A DNA stretch of 64,000 nucleotides from JADKIH01 sp031427625. Lineage in GTDB: Bacteria > Bacteroidota > Bacteroidia > AKYH767-A > 2013-40CM-41-45. The stretch spans positions 26,654 through 90,653 of the forward strand of contig JANPNV010000132.1 in NCBI GenBank assembly GCA_031427625.1. The letters run 5' to 3'. This document shows, piece by piece, positions 43,988 to 52,173 of this stretch; within the stretch, counting starts at the first letter, position 1, and each line of letters opens with the position of its first letter. The position numbers were made by a program, and so were the translations under genes. Under the pieces are notes generated by a model. The model was not told the origin of the DNA. It saw only the letters and a list, made by a program, of their open reading frames with translations, and searched no databases.

Positions 43988-45031
43988 ATGGAGTTTACTG
44001 CCAAGCAAATAGGAGACCTTTTAAAAGGAGAAGTTGAAGGCGATGTACATGCAAAGGTTAACAATCTAAGTAAAATAGAAGAGGGTGTTTCCGGTTCTTT
44101 GAGCTTCTTATCTAATCCTAAGTATGCCCCGTTTTTATATACTACCAAGGCTTCTGTTGTTATTGTCGACAAAACTTTCATCGCTGAGCAGGCCTATTCA
44201 GCAACACTTGTTCGTGTAGAAAATGCATATCAGAGTTTTATTCAACTTCTTGAAATTTATAATAAGATTCAACTTGATAAAAAAGGAATCGAACAACCTT
44301 CCTTTATTTCTGAGTCAGCCTCTATAGGCGATAACTGTTATGTTGGTGCTTTTGCCTATATCGGTTCAAATGTCCGCATCGGAAATAATGTAAAAATATA
44401 TCCGCAAGTTTATATCGGTGACAATGTTATTATAGGTAATAATACCTCGCTCTTTTCTGGCGTTAAAGTTTATTCTGATTGCACGATTGGTTCAGATTGT
44501 ACTTTACATACCGGTACCGTCATTGGTGCAGATGGTTTTGGATTTATGCCTAATAGCGAAAATGAATACAAAAAAGTAGCACAAATTGGTAATGTAATAA
44601 TTGAAGATCATGTTGAGATTGGAGCGAATACAACCATCGATCGCGCAACATTAGGTTCTACTATAATCCGAAAGGGAGTTAAACTAGATAACCTAATTCA
44701 AATTGCACATAACGTTGAAATTGGTGAAAACACAGTAATTGCTGCTCAAACAGGAGTCGCCGGTTCAACAAAAATCGGAAGAGATTGTATGATCGGAGGG
44801 CAAGTGGGAATTGTCGGGCACATTGTCATTGCCGATAAAGTGAAAATTGCTGCTCAGTCAGGAATAGGCTCGAGTTTATTGACACCGGGTGAAATCGTAC
44901 AAGGTTCACCGTCGTTTAACATTAGTGATTACAAACGCTCATATGTAATATTCAGAAAGCTTCCTGCATTGGAGAAAAAGATAAAAGAACTGGAGCAGAC
45001 GATTGCAGATTTAAAGCACATCGCTTCCTGA
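43988..45031 (+). CDS. lpxD: UDP-3-O-(3-hydroxyacyl)glucosamine N-acyltransferase
   Basis: LpxD adds the second hydroxy-acyl chain in lipid A synthesis. The 347 residues have the N-terminal uridine-binding domain (NLSKIEEGVSGSLSFLSNPKY) and a left-handed parallel beta-helix of hexapeptide repeats. The histidines in QIAHNVEIGENTVIAAQTG and GIVGHIVIADKV fit the catalytic region. A C-terminal coiled helix (ALEKKIKELEQTIADLKHIA) closes the protein. It starts the block lpxD, lpxC-fabZ, lpxA. Confidence 0.98.
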   Translation: MEFTAKQIGDLLKGEVEGDVHAKVNNLSKIEEGVSGSLSFLSNPKYAPFLYTTKASVVIVDKTFIAEQAYSATLVRVENAYQSFIQLLEIYNKIQLDKKGIEQPSFISESASIGDNCYVGAFAYIGSNVRIGNNVKIYPQVYIGDNVIIGNNTSLFSGVKVYSDCTIGSDCTLHTGTVIGADGFGFMPNSENEYKKVAQIGNVIIEDHVEIGANTTIDRATLGSTIIRKGVKLDNLIQIAHNVEIGENTVIAAQTGVAGSTKIGRDCMIGGQVGIVGHIVIADKVKIAAQSGIGSSLLTPGEIVQGSPSFNISDYKRSYVIFRKLPALEKKIKELEQTIADLKHIAS

Positions 45032-45112
45032 TCAATTTTAAAAAAACTTATTGGCTTTTTAGGGAATTTTCGAATAACCGGACAGGTTAATTAGCGAATT
45101 GTTTTATTTTTT

Positions 45113-45120
45113 TATTTTTG
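45113..45120 (+). promoter_or_regulatory. -7 box TATTTTTG upstream of lpxC-fabZ
   Basis: TATTTTTG lies 51 bases before the ATG at 45172. It suggests that lpxC-fabZ can be transcribed separately from lpxD. The -33 region is not convincing. Confidence 0.45.
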
Positions 45121-45171
45121 ACGACATTAGAAAACAGATGTCGTTCCGTGCTATCAACTTATTTTGACAAA

Positions 45172-46647
45172 ATGACTGAAAATCAATTCATTATTGAAGC
45201 TGCCTTGAAAGCTGAAAAACCATCAGAAAATTCAACATCAAATAATAGCTCTGTTGTGCGACAGTGTACTATAAAAGATGCAATAACGATAAGTGGTGTT
45301 GGGTTACATACAGGAATTATGACAAACCTGACATTTAGACCCGCGGCTGAAAATCATGGCTATAAATTTCAAAGGATTGATTTACCCGGTAGGCCAATCG
45401 TAGAAGCCGATGTAGATAATGTTACAGATACAGATAGAGGTACAACCATAAGTAAAGACGGTGCAAAAATAAGCACTATTGAGCACGTACTTGCGGCTCT
45501 TGCCGGAATGGAAATCGATAATGTTCTGATGGAAATTGATGGTCCTGAAGTTCCAATAATGGATGGAAGTGCCAGACCATTCATCGATGTTTTAGAAAAA
45601 ACAGGAAAGAAAGAACAACAAGAGGAAAGGCATTATTACTATCTAAGTGAGAACATCACTTATGAAGATCCGAAAAGAAAGACAGAAATGCTTGCAGTTC
45701 CAAGTGAGGATTTCCGGCTTACTGTAATGGTAGACTACAACAGCGATCTTTTAGGCACACAGCATGCTACATTATATAATATCGGAGAGTTTAAGTCAGA
45801 AATATGTGACTCTCGTACCTTTTGTTTTCTACACGAATTGGAAATGCTTCTTGAACATAATCTTATCAAAGGCGGTGATATAAATAATGCAATTGTAGTT
45901 GTTGACAGACCGGTAACGGAAGAGAAACTTGATTACCTCGCCAGAGTATTTAATAAACCAAAAGTTACAGCCGAGCGCGGCTTTTTAAATAATGCAAAGC
46001 TTCGTTTTCAGAATGAACCAGCAAGGCATAAACTTTTAGACATTGTCGGAGATCTTGCTTTAGTCGGAGCTCCGTTGAAAGGACATATTCTTGCGGCGCG
46101 TCCAGGGCATGTTGCGAATGTTGAATTCGCAAGAAAGATTAAGGAACTCATGAAGCGTGACCGTTCGAAATTTAAAGTACCGCAATATGATCCAGCTGCT
46201 AAGCCATTGATGGATGTGAATGCAATAATGAAATTGTTACCACATCGTCCACCATTTCTTTTCATCGAAAAAATTCTTGAGTTATCAGACAGGCATGTCG
46301 TTGGTGTAAAAAATGTGTCAGTAAATGAATCATTTTTTGCCGGACATTTTCCGGGTGCTCCTGTGTTTCCCGGTGTAATTCAGATTGAGGCAATGGCTCA
46401 GACAGGAGGTATTCTTGTACTTAGCACTGTTCCTGACCCGGAAAACTACCTGACCTACTTTATGAAAATTGATAATACCAAGTTCAGGGATATGGTTTTC
46501 CCTGGAGATACGATGATATTTCATCTTGAATTAATATCGCCAATTCGCAGAGGTATATGCCATATGCGAGGTAAGGCCTTCGTAGGAAACAAGATTGTTA
46601 TGGAGTCTGAAATGATGGCACAGATTGTTAGAAGAGTGAAGAAATAA
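45172..46647 (+). CDS. lpxC-fabZ: Fused UDP-3-O-acyl-GlcNAc deacetylase / 3-hydroxyacyl-ACP dehydratase
   Basis: The fusion is typical of Bacteroidetes. LpxC (about residues 35-325) performs the committed lipid A step; metal and catalytic residues appear in TIEHVLAALAGMEI and HKLLDIVGDLALVG. FabZ (about 345-491) dehydrates hydroxyacyl-ACP and shows LPHRPPFLFIEKI and the active-site block GHFPGAPVFPGVIQIEAMAQ. The 491-residue form starts MTENQFIIEAALKAE at 45172; the earlier TTG at 45118 sits in a promoter box. lpxA follows after 16 bases. Confidence 0.97.
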   Translation: MTENQFIIEAALKAEKPSENSTSNNSSVVRQCTIKDAITISGVGLHTGIMTNLTFRPAAENHGYKFQRIDLPGRPIVEADVDNVTDTDRGTTISKDGAKISTIEHVLAALAGMEIDNVLMEIDGPEVPIMDGSARPFIDVLEKTGKKEQQEERHYYYLSENITYEDPKRKTEMLAVPSEDFRLTVMVDYNSDLLGTQHATLYNIGEFKSEICDSRTFCFLHELEMLLEHNLIKGGDINNAIVVVDRPVTEEKLDYLARVFNKPKVTAERGFLNNAKLRFQNEPARHKLLDIVGDLALVGAPLKGHILAARPGHVANVEFARKIKELMKRDRSKFKVPQYDPAAKPLMDVNAIMKLLPHRPPFLFIEKILELSDRHVVGVKNVSVNESFFAGHFPGAPVFPGVIQIEAMAQTGGILVLSTVPDPENYLTYFMKIDNTKFRDMVFPGDTMIFHLELISPIRRGICHMRGKAFVGNKIVMESEMMAQIVRRVKK

Positions 46648-46663
46648 TATTTCAATTTAATCA

Positions 46664-47452
46664 ATGAATCATAATTTAATCAGTATACATCCGGGGGCTC
46701 ATATTGGGAAAAATGTTTCCATTGATCCCTTTACTATGATTCATGACGATGTTGTCATCGGTGATGATACATGGATTGGTAGCAACGTGACAATTTTTCC
46801 TGGTGCAAGAATTGGAAAAAATTGTAAAATTTTTCCAGGAGCTGTTTTATCTGCTGTTCCACAAGATTTGAAGTTTGAAGGCGAGAAAACGATTCTTGAA
46901 GTAGGTGAGAACACCATCATTCGTGAATTTGTAACACTTAACCGCGGCACGAAAGCATTAGGCAAAACAGTAATCGGAAAAAATAATCTTCTGATGGCAT
47001 ATGTGCATGTTGCTCATGATTGCGTCGTTGGAGATAATTGTATTCTTGCAAATGGCGTTACGCTTGCCGGTCATATTACGATTGAAGATTTCGCAATAAT
47101 CGGTGGACTTTCTGCCATACATCAGTTTGTCAGAATTGGTTCTCATGTTATGATTTCCGGCGGGTCTTTAGTACGCAAAGATGTTCCGCCTTTTGTAAAA
47201 GCAGCCCATGAACCGCTTTCTTATGTAGGAATTAATTCTGTAGGACTTCGTCGTCGTGGATTTACATCGTCACAGATTGCCGAAATACAGGAAATATACA
47301 GAATCATTTTTATTAAAGGACATAGCAATTCACATGCATTGGAAATTGTGGAAAAAGAAATTAAGCCTTCAGAAGAAAAAAACCAGATAACTTCTTTTAT
47401 GAAAAAGTCGACACGTGGTTTGATGAAGGGATATAGGGATGAAGAAGAATAA
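46664..47452 (+). CDS. lpxA: UDP-N-acetylglucosamine acyltransferase
   Basis: LpxA transfers a 3-hydroxyacyl chain to UDP-GlcNAc, the first lipid A step. The 262 residues consist of a hexapeptide-repeat beta-helix with the catalytic histidine in YVHVAHDCVVGDNC and GGLSAIHQFVRIG, and a C-terminal helical domain (GLRRRGFTSSQIAEIQEIY). It lies 16 bases after lpxC-fabZ and 6 bases before the ABC ATPase gene. Confidence 0.98.
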   Translation: MNHNLISIHPGAHIGKNVSIDPFTMIHDDVVIGDDTWIGSNVTIFPGARIGKNCKIFPGAVLSAVPQDLKFEGEKTILEVGENTIIREFVTLNRGTKALGKTVIGKNNLLMAYVHVAHDCVVGDNCILANGVTLAGHITIEDFAIIGGLSAIHQFVRIGSHVMISGGSLVRKDVPPFVKAAHEPLSYVGINSVGLRRRGFTSSQIAEIQEIYRIIFIKGHSNSHALEIVEKEIKPSEEKNQITSFMKKSTRGLMKGYRDEEE

Positions 47453-47458
47453 TTTATT

Positions 47459-48082
47459 GTGGAAATTTCTTTAAACTCAGCCGGAAAGAAATATTACAAG
47501 GAGTGGATCTTCCGGAATGCAAGTACAACCTTTTCGACCGGAAACCATACCGTTATTCTTGGACCAAATGGCTCGGGAAAATCTACTTTACTTCAGGTTA
47601 TTTCCGGAGCTATATTGCCAACTGAAGGGTCGTTGTCCTATCTAGAAAATAAAAATGCAATTGCCGATGAACATATGTTCCGATCCATTTCGATCGCAGC
47701 TCCATATCTTGAACTCATCGAAGAATTTACTCTCCGGGAAATTCTAAACTTTCACTTTAAATTTAAAGGAGTATATAATAAGTTGGAAGTTAAGGATGTC
47801 CTTATCGCATCCGGACTATCTGAACATTCAGAAAAAATATTCAGATATTTTTCATCAGGGATGAAGCAGCGAGTTAAACTGGTTTTAGCTTTAATGAGCG
47901 ATACACCTGTTGTGCTTCTTGATGAACCTTGTTCAAATCTCGATAATTCAGGTGTAGCATGGTATAAAGGAATGATAGCTGAATTTGCAACCGGTCGACT
48001 GATTATTGTGGCCTCTAATCAGACAAAGGAAGAGTATTTCTTTTGCGAACGCATATTAAATATGGCCGATCTGAAAATATGA
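47459..48082 (+). CDS. Orphan ABC transporter ATP-binding protein
   Basis: The 207-residue ATPase has Walker A GPNGSGKST, a signature FSSGMKQRVKLVLALM in the degenerate form of exporter-type ATPases, and Walker B VVLLDEPCSNLD. No membrane domain is fused and no permease is adjacent. Translation begins at GTG 47459, 6 bases after lpxA, and its TGA overlaps the ATG of tsaE. The close coupling to lpxA suggests an envelope role, possibly with a distant permease; this is inference. Confidence 0.85.
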   Translation: MEISLNSAGKKYYKEWIFRNASTTFSTGNHTVILGPNGSGKSTLLQVISGAILPTEGSLSYLENKNAIADEHMFRSISIAAPYLELIEEFTLREILNFHFKFKGVYNKLEVKDVLIASGLSEHSEKIFRYFSSGMKQRVKLVLALMSDTPVVLLDEPCSNLDNSGVAWYKGMIAEFATGRLIIVASNQTKEEYFFCERILNMADLKI

Positions 48083-48507
48083 TTTATTCCTTTGAAAGAA
48101 AGATTTCGGGAACGGAGGAACTCATGAGTCTGTCCGTTGAATTGATAAAATATGCCGGTGATATAAAGGTTTGGGCTTTTTTTGGTGAGATGGGCGCAGG
48201 AAAAACAACTTTTATTCGTGCAATTTGCGAAACTCTAGGAGTGAAGCACATCGTCAGTAGCCCAACGTTTTCCATTATTAATGAGTATGAAGACAGAAAT
48301 GGGGATAATATTTTTCATTTTGATTTTTTCAGGATTGAAAAGGAAAAGGAAGCAGTTGAAATTGGTTGTGAAGAATATTTTGAAAGTGGCTCTCTTTGTT
48401 TGATAGAATGGCCGGAAAAAATTCTAAATTTAGTGCCTCATCCATTTATTAGGATTACTATTAATATAGAAGAAAAAGAACGTAGGTTTATTTTTGCCCA
48501 TGATTGA
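48079..48507 (+). CDS. tsaE: tRNA threonylcarbamoyladenosine biosynthesis protein TsaE
   Basis: TsaE is the ATPase that works with TsaB and TsaD in the t6A modification of ANN-reading tRNAs. The 142 residues show the Walker A GEMGAGKTTFIRAI, the SSPTFSIINEY switch-like segment, HFDFFRIE and LIEWPEKI. The ATG at 48079 overlaps the stop of the ABC ATPase gene (ATGA); the earlier in-frame ATG would overlap that gene further. Its stop overlaps the ald-like gene by 8 bases. Confidence 0.95.
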   Translation: MIYSFERKISGTEELMSLSVELIKYAGDIKVWAFFGEMGAGKTTFIRAICETLGVKHIVSSPTFSIINEYEDRNGDNIFHFDFFRIEKEKEAVEIGCEEYFESGSLCLIEWPEKILNLVPHPFIRITINIEEKERRFIFAHD

Positions 48508-49720
48508 AGAAAAATCAGGTGTTTCATCGCTAGCTGCTACTGCTGCTATGCCTTTGGAGGCCATGCTTGAGATAAAGAAAAAGTACAAGCAACTATTTAT
48601 TGGAATTCCGAAAGAGACATCATTTCAGGAAAACAGGATACCACTCAATCCTGATTCGGTGACATTGCTGGTCAATAATGGCCATGAGGTTTTTATCGAA
48701 GCGGGTGCAGGAGCGGCTTCTAAGATTGAAGATTCGGATTTCAGCGAAGCGGGTGCTCAAATTGTTTACTCACCTGAGGAAGTATACAGAGCTGACATTA
48801 TTCTGAAAGTCGCACCACCATCAGCGGATGAATTGCAGATGATAAAGCCCCGACAATTCCTGATATCAATTCTTCAAATGAGCATGCAAAATGCGGATTA
48901 TATTCGGGCACTTTCCGCAAAAAAAGTTACAGCAATTGGTTATGAGTTCATTCATGATGATTCAGGTGTATATCCTATTATTCAGGCTATGAGTGAAATT
49001 GTCGGTAGCGCTAGCATTATGATAGCAGCAGAATACCTCAGCAATGCTTTTAATGGAAAAGGCGAACTCCTTGGTGGTGTTGCAGGTATTCCGCCCACAC
49101 AAGTTGTTATTATCGGCGCCGGTACTGTCGGAGAATATGCAGCTCGAACGGCTATAGGCCTGGGAGCTTCCGTAAAAGTATTTGATAATTCAGTTTATAA
49201 ACTTAGACGATTACAAAACAGACTTGGTCATAGGATTTATACTTCTATTATTGTTCCGAATACGCTGTTGAAGGAATTAAAAAATGCTGATGTCGCAATT
49301 GGTGCACTTCGTAGTAATGAAGGACGCACACCTATCGTTGTTTCTGATGAAATGGTCAGCGAGATGAGGGTAGGGTCTGTAATTGTCGATGTAAGTATTG
49401 ATCAGGGGGGATGTTTTGAGACTTCTGAAATTACGAATCACCTTCAACCCGTTTTTAAGAAATATGGTGTGGTTCATTACTGTGTACCCAACATTGCATC
49501 AAGAGTTAGCAGAACAGCATCAGCCGCATTAAGCAATATTTTTAGTCAGATATTTTTATCTGCAGCAGAAGAAGGTGGGTTGGATGAAATAATCTGGAAA
49601 AACAGCAGTGTCAGAAGCGGCGTTTACATGTATAACGGCTCAATTACTAACCGTTATGTTGCTGATGTTTGCAAACTTCCTTATAAAGACCTTGATCTAA
49701 TTAAAGCTGCGAGAATCTAA
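48500..49720 (+). CDS. Alanine dehydrogenase-like NAD(P) enzyme, catalytic His replaced
   Basis: The 406 residues follow alanine dehydrogenase/transhydrogenase: FIGIPKETSFQENRIPLNP (Arg46), DIILKVAPP (Lys103), the Rossmann motif GAGTVGEYAARTA (206-218), and VDVSIDQGGCFET (Asp301). In well-studied Ald a catalytic His follows the (F/Y)LHL motif; here the corresponding segment reads ISILQMSMQ with Gln126. It starts by overlapping tsaE by 8 bases, a pairing I regard as frequent in Bacteroidetes. The usual label is alanine dehydrogenase, but the reaction is not assured. Confidence 0.85.
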   Translation: MIEEKSGVSSLAATAAMPLEAMLEIKKKYKQLFIGIPKETSFQENRIPLNPDSVTLLVNNGHEVFIEAGAGAASKIEDSDFSEAGAQIVYSPEEVYRADIILKVAPPSADELQMIKPRQFLISILQMSMQNADYIRALSAKKVTAIGYEFIHDDSGVYPIIQAMSEIVGSASIMIAAEYLSNAFNGKGELLGGVAGIPPTQVVIIGAGTVGEYAARTAIGLGASVKVFDNSVYKLRRLQNRLGHRIYTSIIVPNTLLKELKNADVAIGALRSNEGRTPIVVSDEMVSEMRVGSVIVDVSIDQGGCFETSEITNHLQPVFKKYGVVHYCVPNIASRVSRTASAALSNIFSQIFLSAAEEGGLDEIIWKNSSVRSGVYMYNGSITNRYVADVCKLPYKDLDLIKAARI

Positions 49721-49726
49721 TAAATA

Positions 49727-50914
49727 CTAACGTTGCTTATTATTTTTTCTTCGCTTCAGCTCCTCTTCAATTAACGAAAGTTCCCTTCCTGTTTGGCCTG
49801 CTACAGAAGTATTCTCCTGAGCTCGCCTGATTAAATAGGGCAACACACCTTCGACCGGACCATAGGGTACGTATTTGCACACGTTGTAGCCCTTCTTCGC
49901 AAGATTATAACTGATATGGTCACTCATGCCATATAATTGGGAGAACCAGATATTTGTGTGATTATTAGGCAGCTTATTTTTCTCCATAAGCTCGACAAGT
50001 AAAAGATTACTGGCCTCATTATGGCTACCGCAACATAACGATAAGACATCAATATTTTCAATCACTGTTTTAAGTGAAGCATTGTAATCATTATCGGTAG
50101 CAATTTTATCCGGTTGAATAGGCGAAGGGATGTTCAGAATTTTTGATCTTTCTCTTTCTTTTTCCATATAGGCTCCCCGTACGATTTTTAAACCGGCCTT
50201 GTAGCCATTATTTCGTGCATGTTTAATACAATCATTCAAGTAGTCTAATCTGCCTGTGCGATACATTTGTATCGTATTATAAATGATAATCTCTTCTCTA
50301 TTGAATTTCATCATCATTTCCCTTGCTAACTCGTCTACTGAATTCTGAATCCAACTTTGTTCTGCGTCAATAAAAATTGGAACTTTATTTTCAAAAGCAT
50401 ATTCGCAAATTTTCCCGATTCTCAATTTAAAGTCAGCAAATTCTTTTTCTTCAGTTGCACTTAATTTATCACCGGAATTTTTTTTCTCCAATACATCAAA
50501 GCGAATAAATCCTGTTGGTTTGAAAACACAGAAGGGAATATTGACATCGCCCTTTGCACGGGTAATAGTGGAAAGTGTTTCATTTAATGCACTATTAAAA
50601 TCGTCTTCCGATTCCTTCCCCTCAACGGAATAGTCGAGAATGGTCCCAATGCTATATTTAGCAAGATTTTTAATTGTATTACTACAATCTGAAATGTTTT
50701 CACCACCACAAAATTGATAAAAGATTGTTCGTCGGATAATGCCTTTGACAGGCAAATGAGCCCAAAGCGCAAATTGTACAAAAGGTGGACTCATCTTTAC
50801 AAGCCAGTTGAAGCTGATTAGTTTAAAAAGCAGGTATGCCCGTTTTAAATCCTCTGCAGTCCGAGACTTAAAAGCTGTTTCTGTATCATCAAAAGAGACT
50901 AGGTGATCCTTCAT
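49727..50914 (-). CDS. Proline dehydrogenase
   Basis: This flavoenzyme oxidises proline to pyrroline-5-carboxylate. The 395 residues form a PutA-like (beta-alpha)8 barrel: VPIFIDAEQSWIQ, TIQMYRTGRLDYL, GLKIVRGAYMEKERER, CCGSHNEASNLLL, and the C-terminal KYVPYGPVEGVLPYLIRRAQEN. Length fits Bacteroidetes/eukaryote-type monofunctional forms. ATG 50914 is preferred; the upstream TTG lies in its promoter box. The second enzyme, P5C dehydrogenase, is not in the window. It is convergent with the ald-like gene. Confidence 0.96.
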   Translation of the reverse strand: MKDHLVSFDDTETAFKSRTAEDLKRAYLLFKLISFNWLVKMSPPFVQFALWAHLPVKGIIRRTIFYQFCGGENISDCSNTIKNLAKYSIGTILDYSVEGKESEDDFNSALNETLSTITRAKGDVNIPFCVFKPTGFIRFDVLEKKNSGDKLSATEEKEFADFKLRIGKICEYAFENKVPIFIDAEQSWIQNSVDELAREMMMKFNREEIIIYNTIQMYRTGRLDYLNDCIKHARNNGYKAGLKIVRGAYMEKERERSKILNIPSPIQPDKIATDNDYNASLKTVIENIDVLSLCCGSHNEASNLLLVELMEKNKLPNNHTNIWFSQLYGMSDHISYNLAKKGYNVCKYVPYGPVEGVLPYLIRRAQENTSVAGQTGRELSLIEEELKRRKNNKQR

Positions 50915-50923
50915 AAGCGGTCG

Positions 50924-50955
50924 CAAACGTAATGGATTCCTCCCGAATCATCAAA
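50924..50955 (-). promoter_or_regulatory. Promoter of proline dehydrogenase (TTTG-N20-TACGTTTG)
   Basis: On the minus strand, TTTG (50955-50952) is followed after 20 bases by TACGTTTG (50931-50924). The ATG follows 9 bases after the box. Confidence 0.7.
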
Positions 50956-51009
50956 ATTGATAGTATCCGCTTTATACATCTCATTGATAAATGGCTCGTT
51001 AACTTTACG

Positions 51010-51041
51010 TTGGGATAATAATTTAAGTAGAACTATTTTTG
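51010..51041 (+). promoter_or_regulatory. Promoter of the ada-like gene (TTG-N21-TATTTTTG)
   Basis: TTG (51010-51012), a 21-base spacer and TATTTTTG (51034-51041) match the Bacteroidetes promoter. Only 5 bases (TTTTT) separate the box from the ATG at 51047, so the leader must be absent or extremely short. Confidence 0.65.
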
Positions 51042-51046
51042 TTTTT

Positions 51047-52111
51047 ATGGAATTGACGCATGAAAGTATGAACATAGCCTGGCTGGATAAAAACGCAGCT
51101 TATGATGGGTTGTTTTTCGTTGCGATTAAGATATCAGGTAATTTTTGCAGGCCGTCTTGTAAGATAAATGAATCTGAGTATTTAGATATTGAGTTCTTCC
51201 CAACCACAAAGCATGCAATACTTCATGGTTACGGGCCATGTCCATTCTGCTTCACGTTAATTATTCCGGACAAAACTCCTGATTCAATCAGGGCCATTTT
51301 AATCGATGTCAATGAAAATGGTTTATCAGTTGCTGATGCCGATTTGCCGGAAAAGGGTATTGAGCCCCGTGAAATTAGAAATTGGTTTAAAAAATATCAT
51401 GGAATTACATTTCATGCCTATCAAAGAATGCTTCGGATAAATTTTGCGTTTGGCAAAATTCACAATCCAGTATCTGCCAAAAAAAAATCTACGATTTCAA
51501 TCAAAGAAACATCAGGCGTTAATAATGCATCCGTAAAATTAAGAACATCATCAAGCCAAGGGAAAAGAATAATTAATATGATTCGATTGGAAACTGTGCT
51601 GGGTCCTATGTTTGCTTTTGCAACTGATGAAGGAGTTTGTCTCCTTGAATTTACAGATCGTAAAATGCTTGAGACTGAAATCAGATATCTGACAAAAATA
51701 CTTGACGCAACTGTAGTTAATAGCGGTAATGTTCATTTTGATAAATTAAAAGAACAGCTGGATGAATATTTCAGTGGTGTCAGAAAGGAATTTTCGATCC
51801 CATTGTTTACACCGGGAACTGCTTTTCAGAATTCTGTTTGGTCTGCTTTGCAGTTAATCCCTTTCGGATCTACCCGATCTTATAAGGAACAGGCAAGTAA
51901 TCTTGGCAATCCAGATGCCGTCAGAGCTGTTGCAGGAGCTAATGGGATGAATCGAATTGCTATTGTCATTCCATGTCATCGTGTAATAGGGGATGATGGT
52001 CAGTTAAAGGGGTATGGGGGAGGTTTATGGAGAAAGAAATGGCTTCTCGAACATGAAGCTGATGTAGTAGGAAAGAGGAAATACCTTCAACAGGAAATAA
52101 ATTTCATGTAA
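51047..52111 (+). CDS. Ada-like protein: alkyl-DNA methyltransferase with damaged AraC region
   Basis: The 354 residues have three parts. An Ada zinc domain comes first (Cys34, 38, 65, 68 in FCRPSC and CPFC), which in Ada repairs methyl phosphotriesters. One AraC helix-turn-helix follows (about 97-140, KGIEPREIRNWFKKYHGITFH). The last part is the O6-methylguanine methyltransferase domain (about 180-340) with the acceptor Cys310 in IVIPCHRV. Between residues 141 and 172, where related Ada proteins have the second AraC helix-turn-helix, there is only a Ser/Lys/Thr-rich stretch. Repair activity is likely; the transcription-activator function is doubtful. Confidence 0.88.
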   Translation: MELTHESMNIAWLDKNAAYDGLFFVAIKISGNFCRPSCKINESEYLDIEFFPTTKHAILHGYGPCPFCFTLIIPDKTPDSIRAILIDVNENGLSVADADLPEKGIEPREIRNWFKKYHGITFHAYQRMLRINFAFGKIHNPVSAKKKSTISIKETSGVNNASVKLRTSSSQGKRIINMIRLETVLGPMFAFATDEGVCLLEFTDRKMLETEIRYLTKILDATVVNSGNVHFDKLKEQLDEYFSGVRKEFSIPLFTPGTAFQNSVWSALQLIPFGSTRSYKEQASNLGNPDAVRAVAGANGMNRIAIVIPCHRVIGDDGQLKGYGGGLWRKKWLLEHEADVVGKRKYLQQEINFM

Positions 52112-52159
52112 GTATTAAATCATTATTCATGTTAATTAGTCATTTCGATGAATGACTGT

Positions 52160-52167
52160 TATCTTTG
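52160..52167 (+). promoter_or_regulatory. -7 box TATCTTTG of the shikimate cluster
   Basis: TATCTTTG matches TAnnTTTG and lies 6 bases before the ATG at 52174. No TTG is visible at the -33 position. Confidence 0.55.
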
Positions 52168-52173
52168 TATTGT

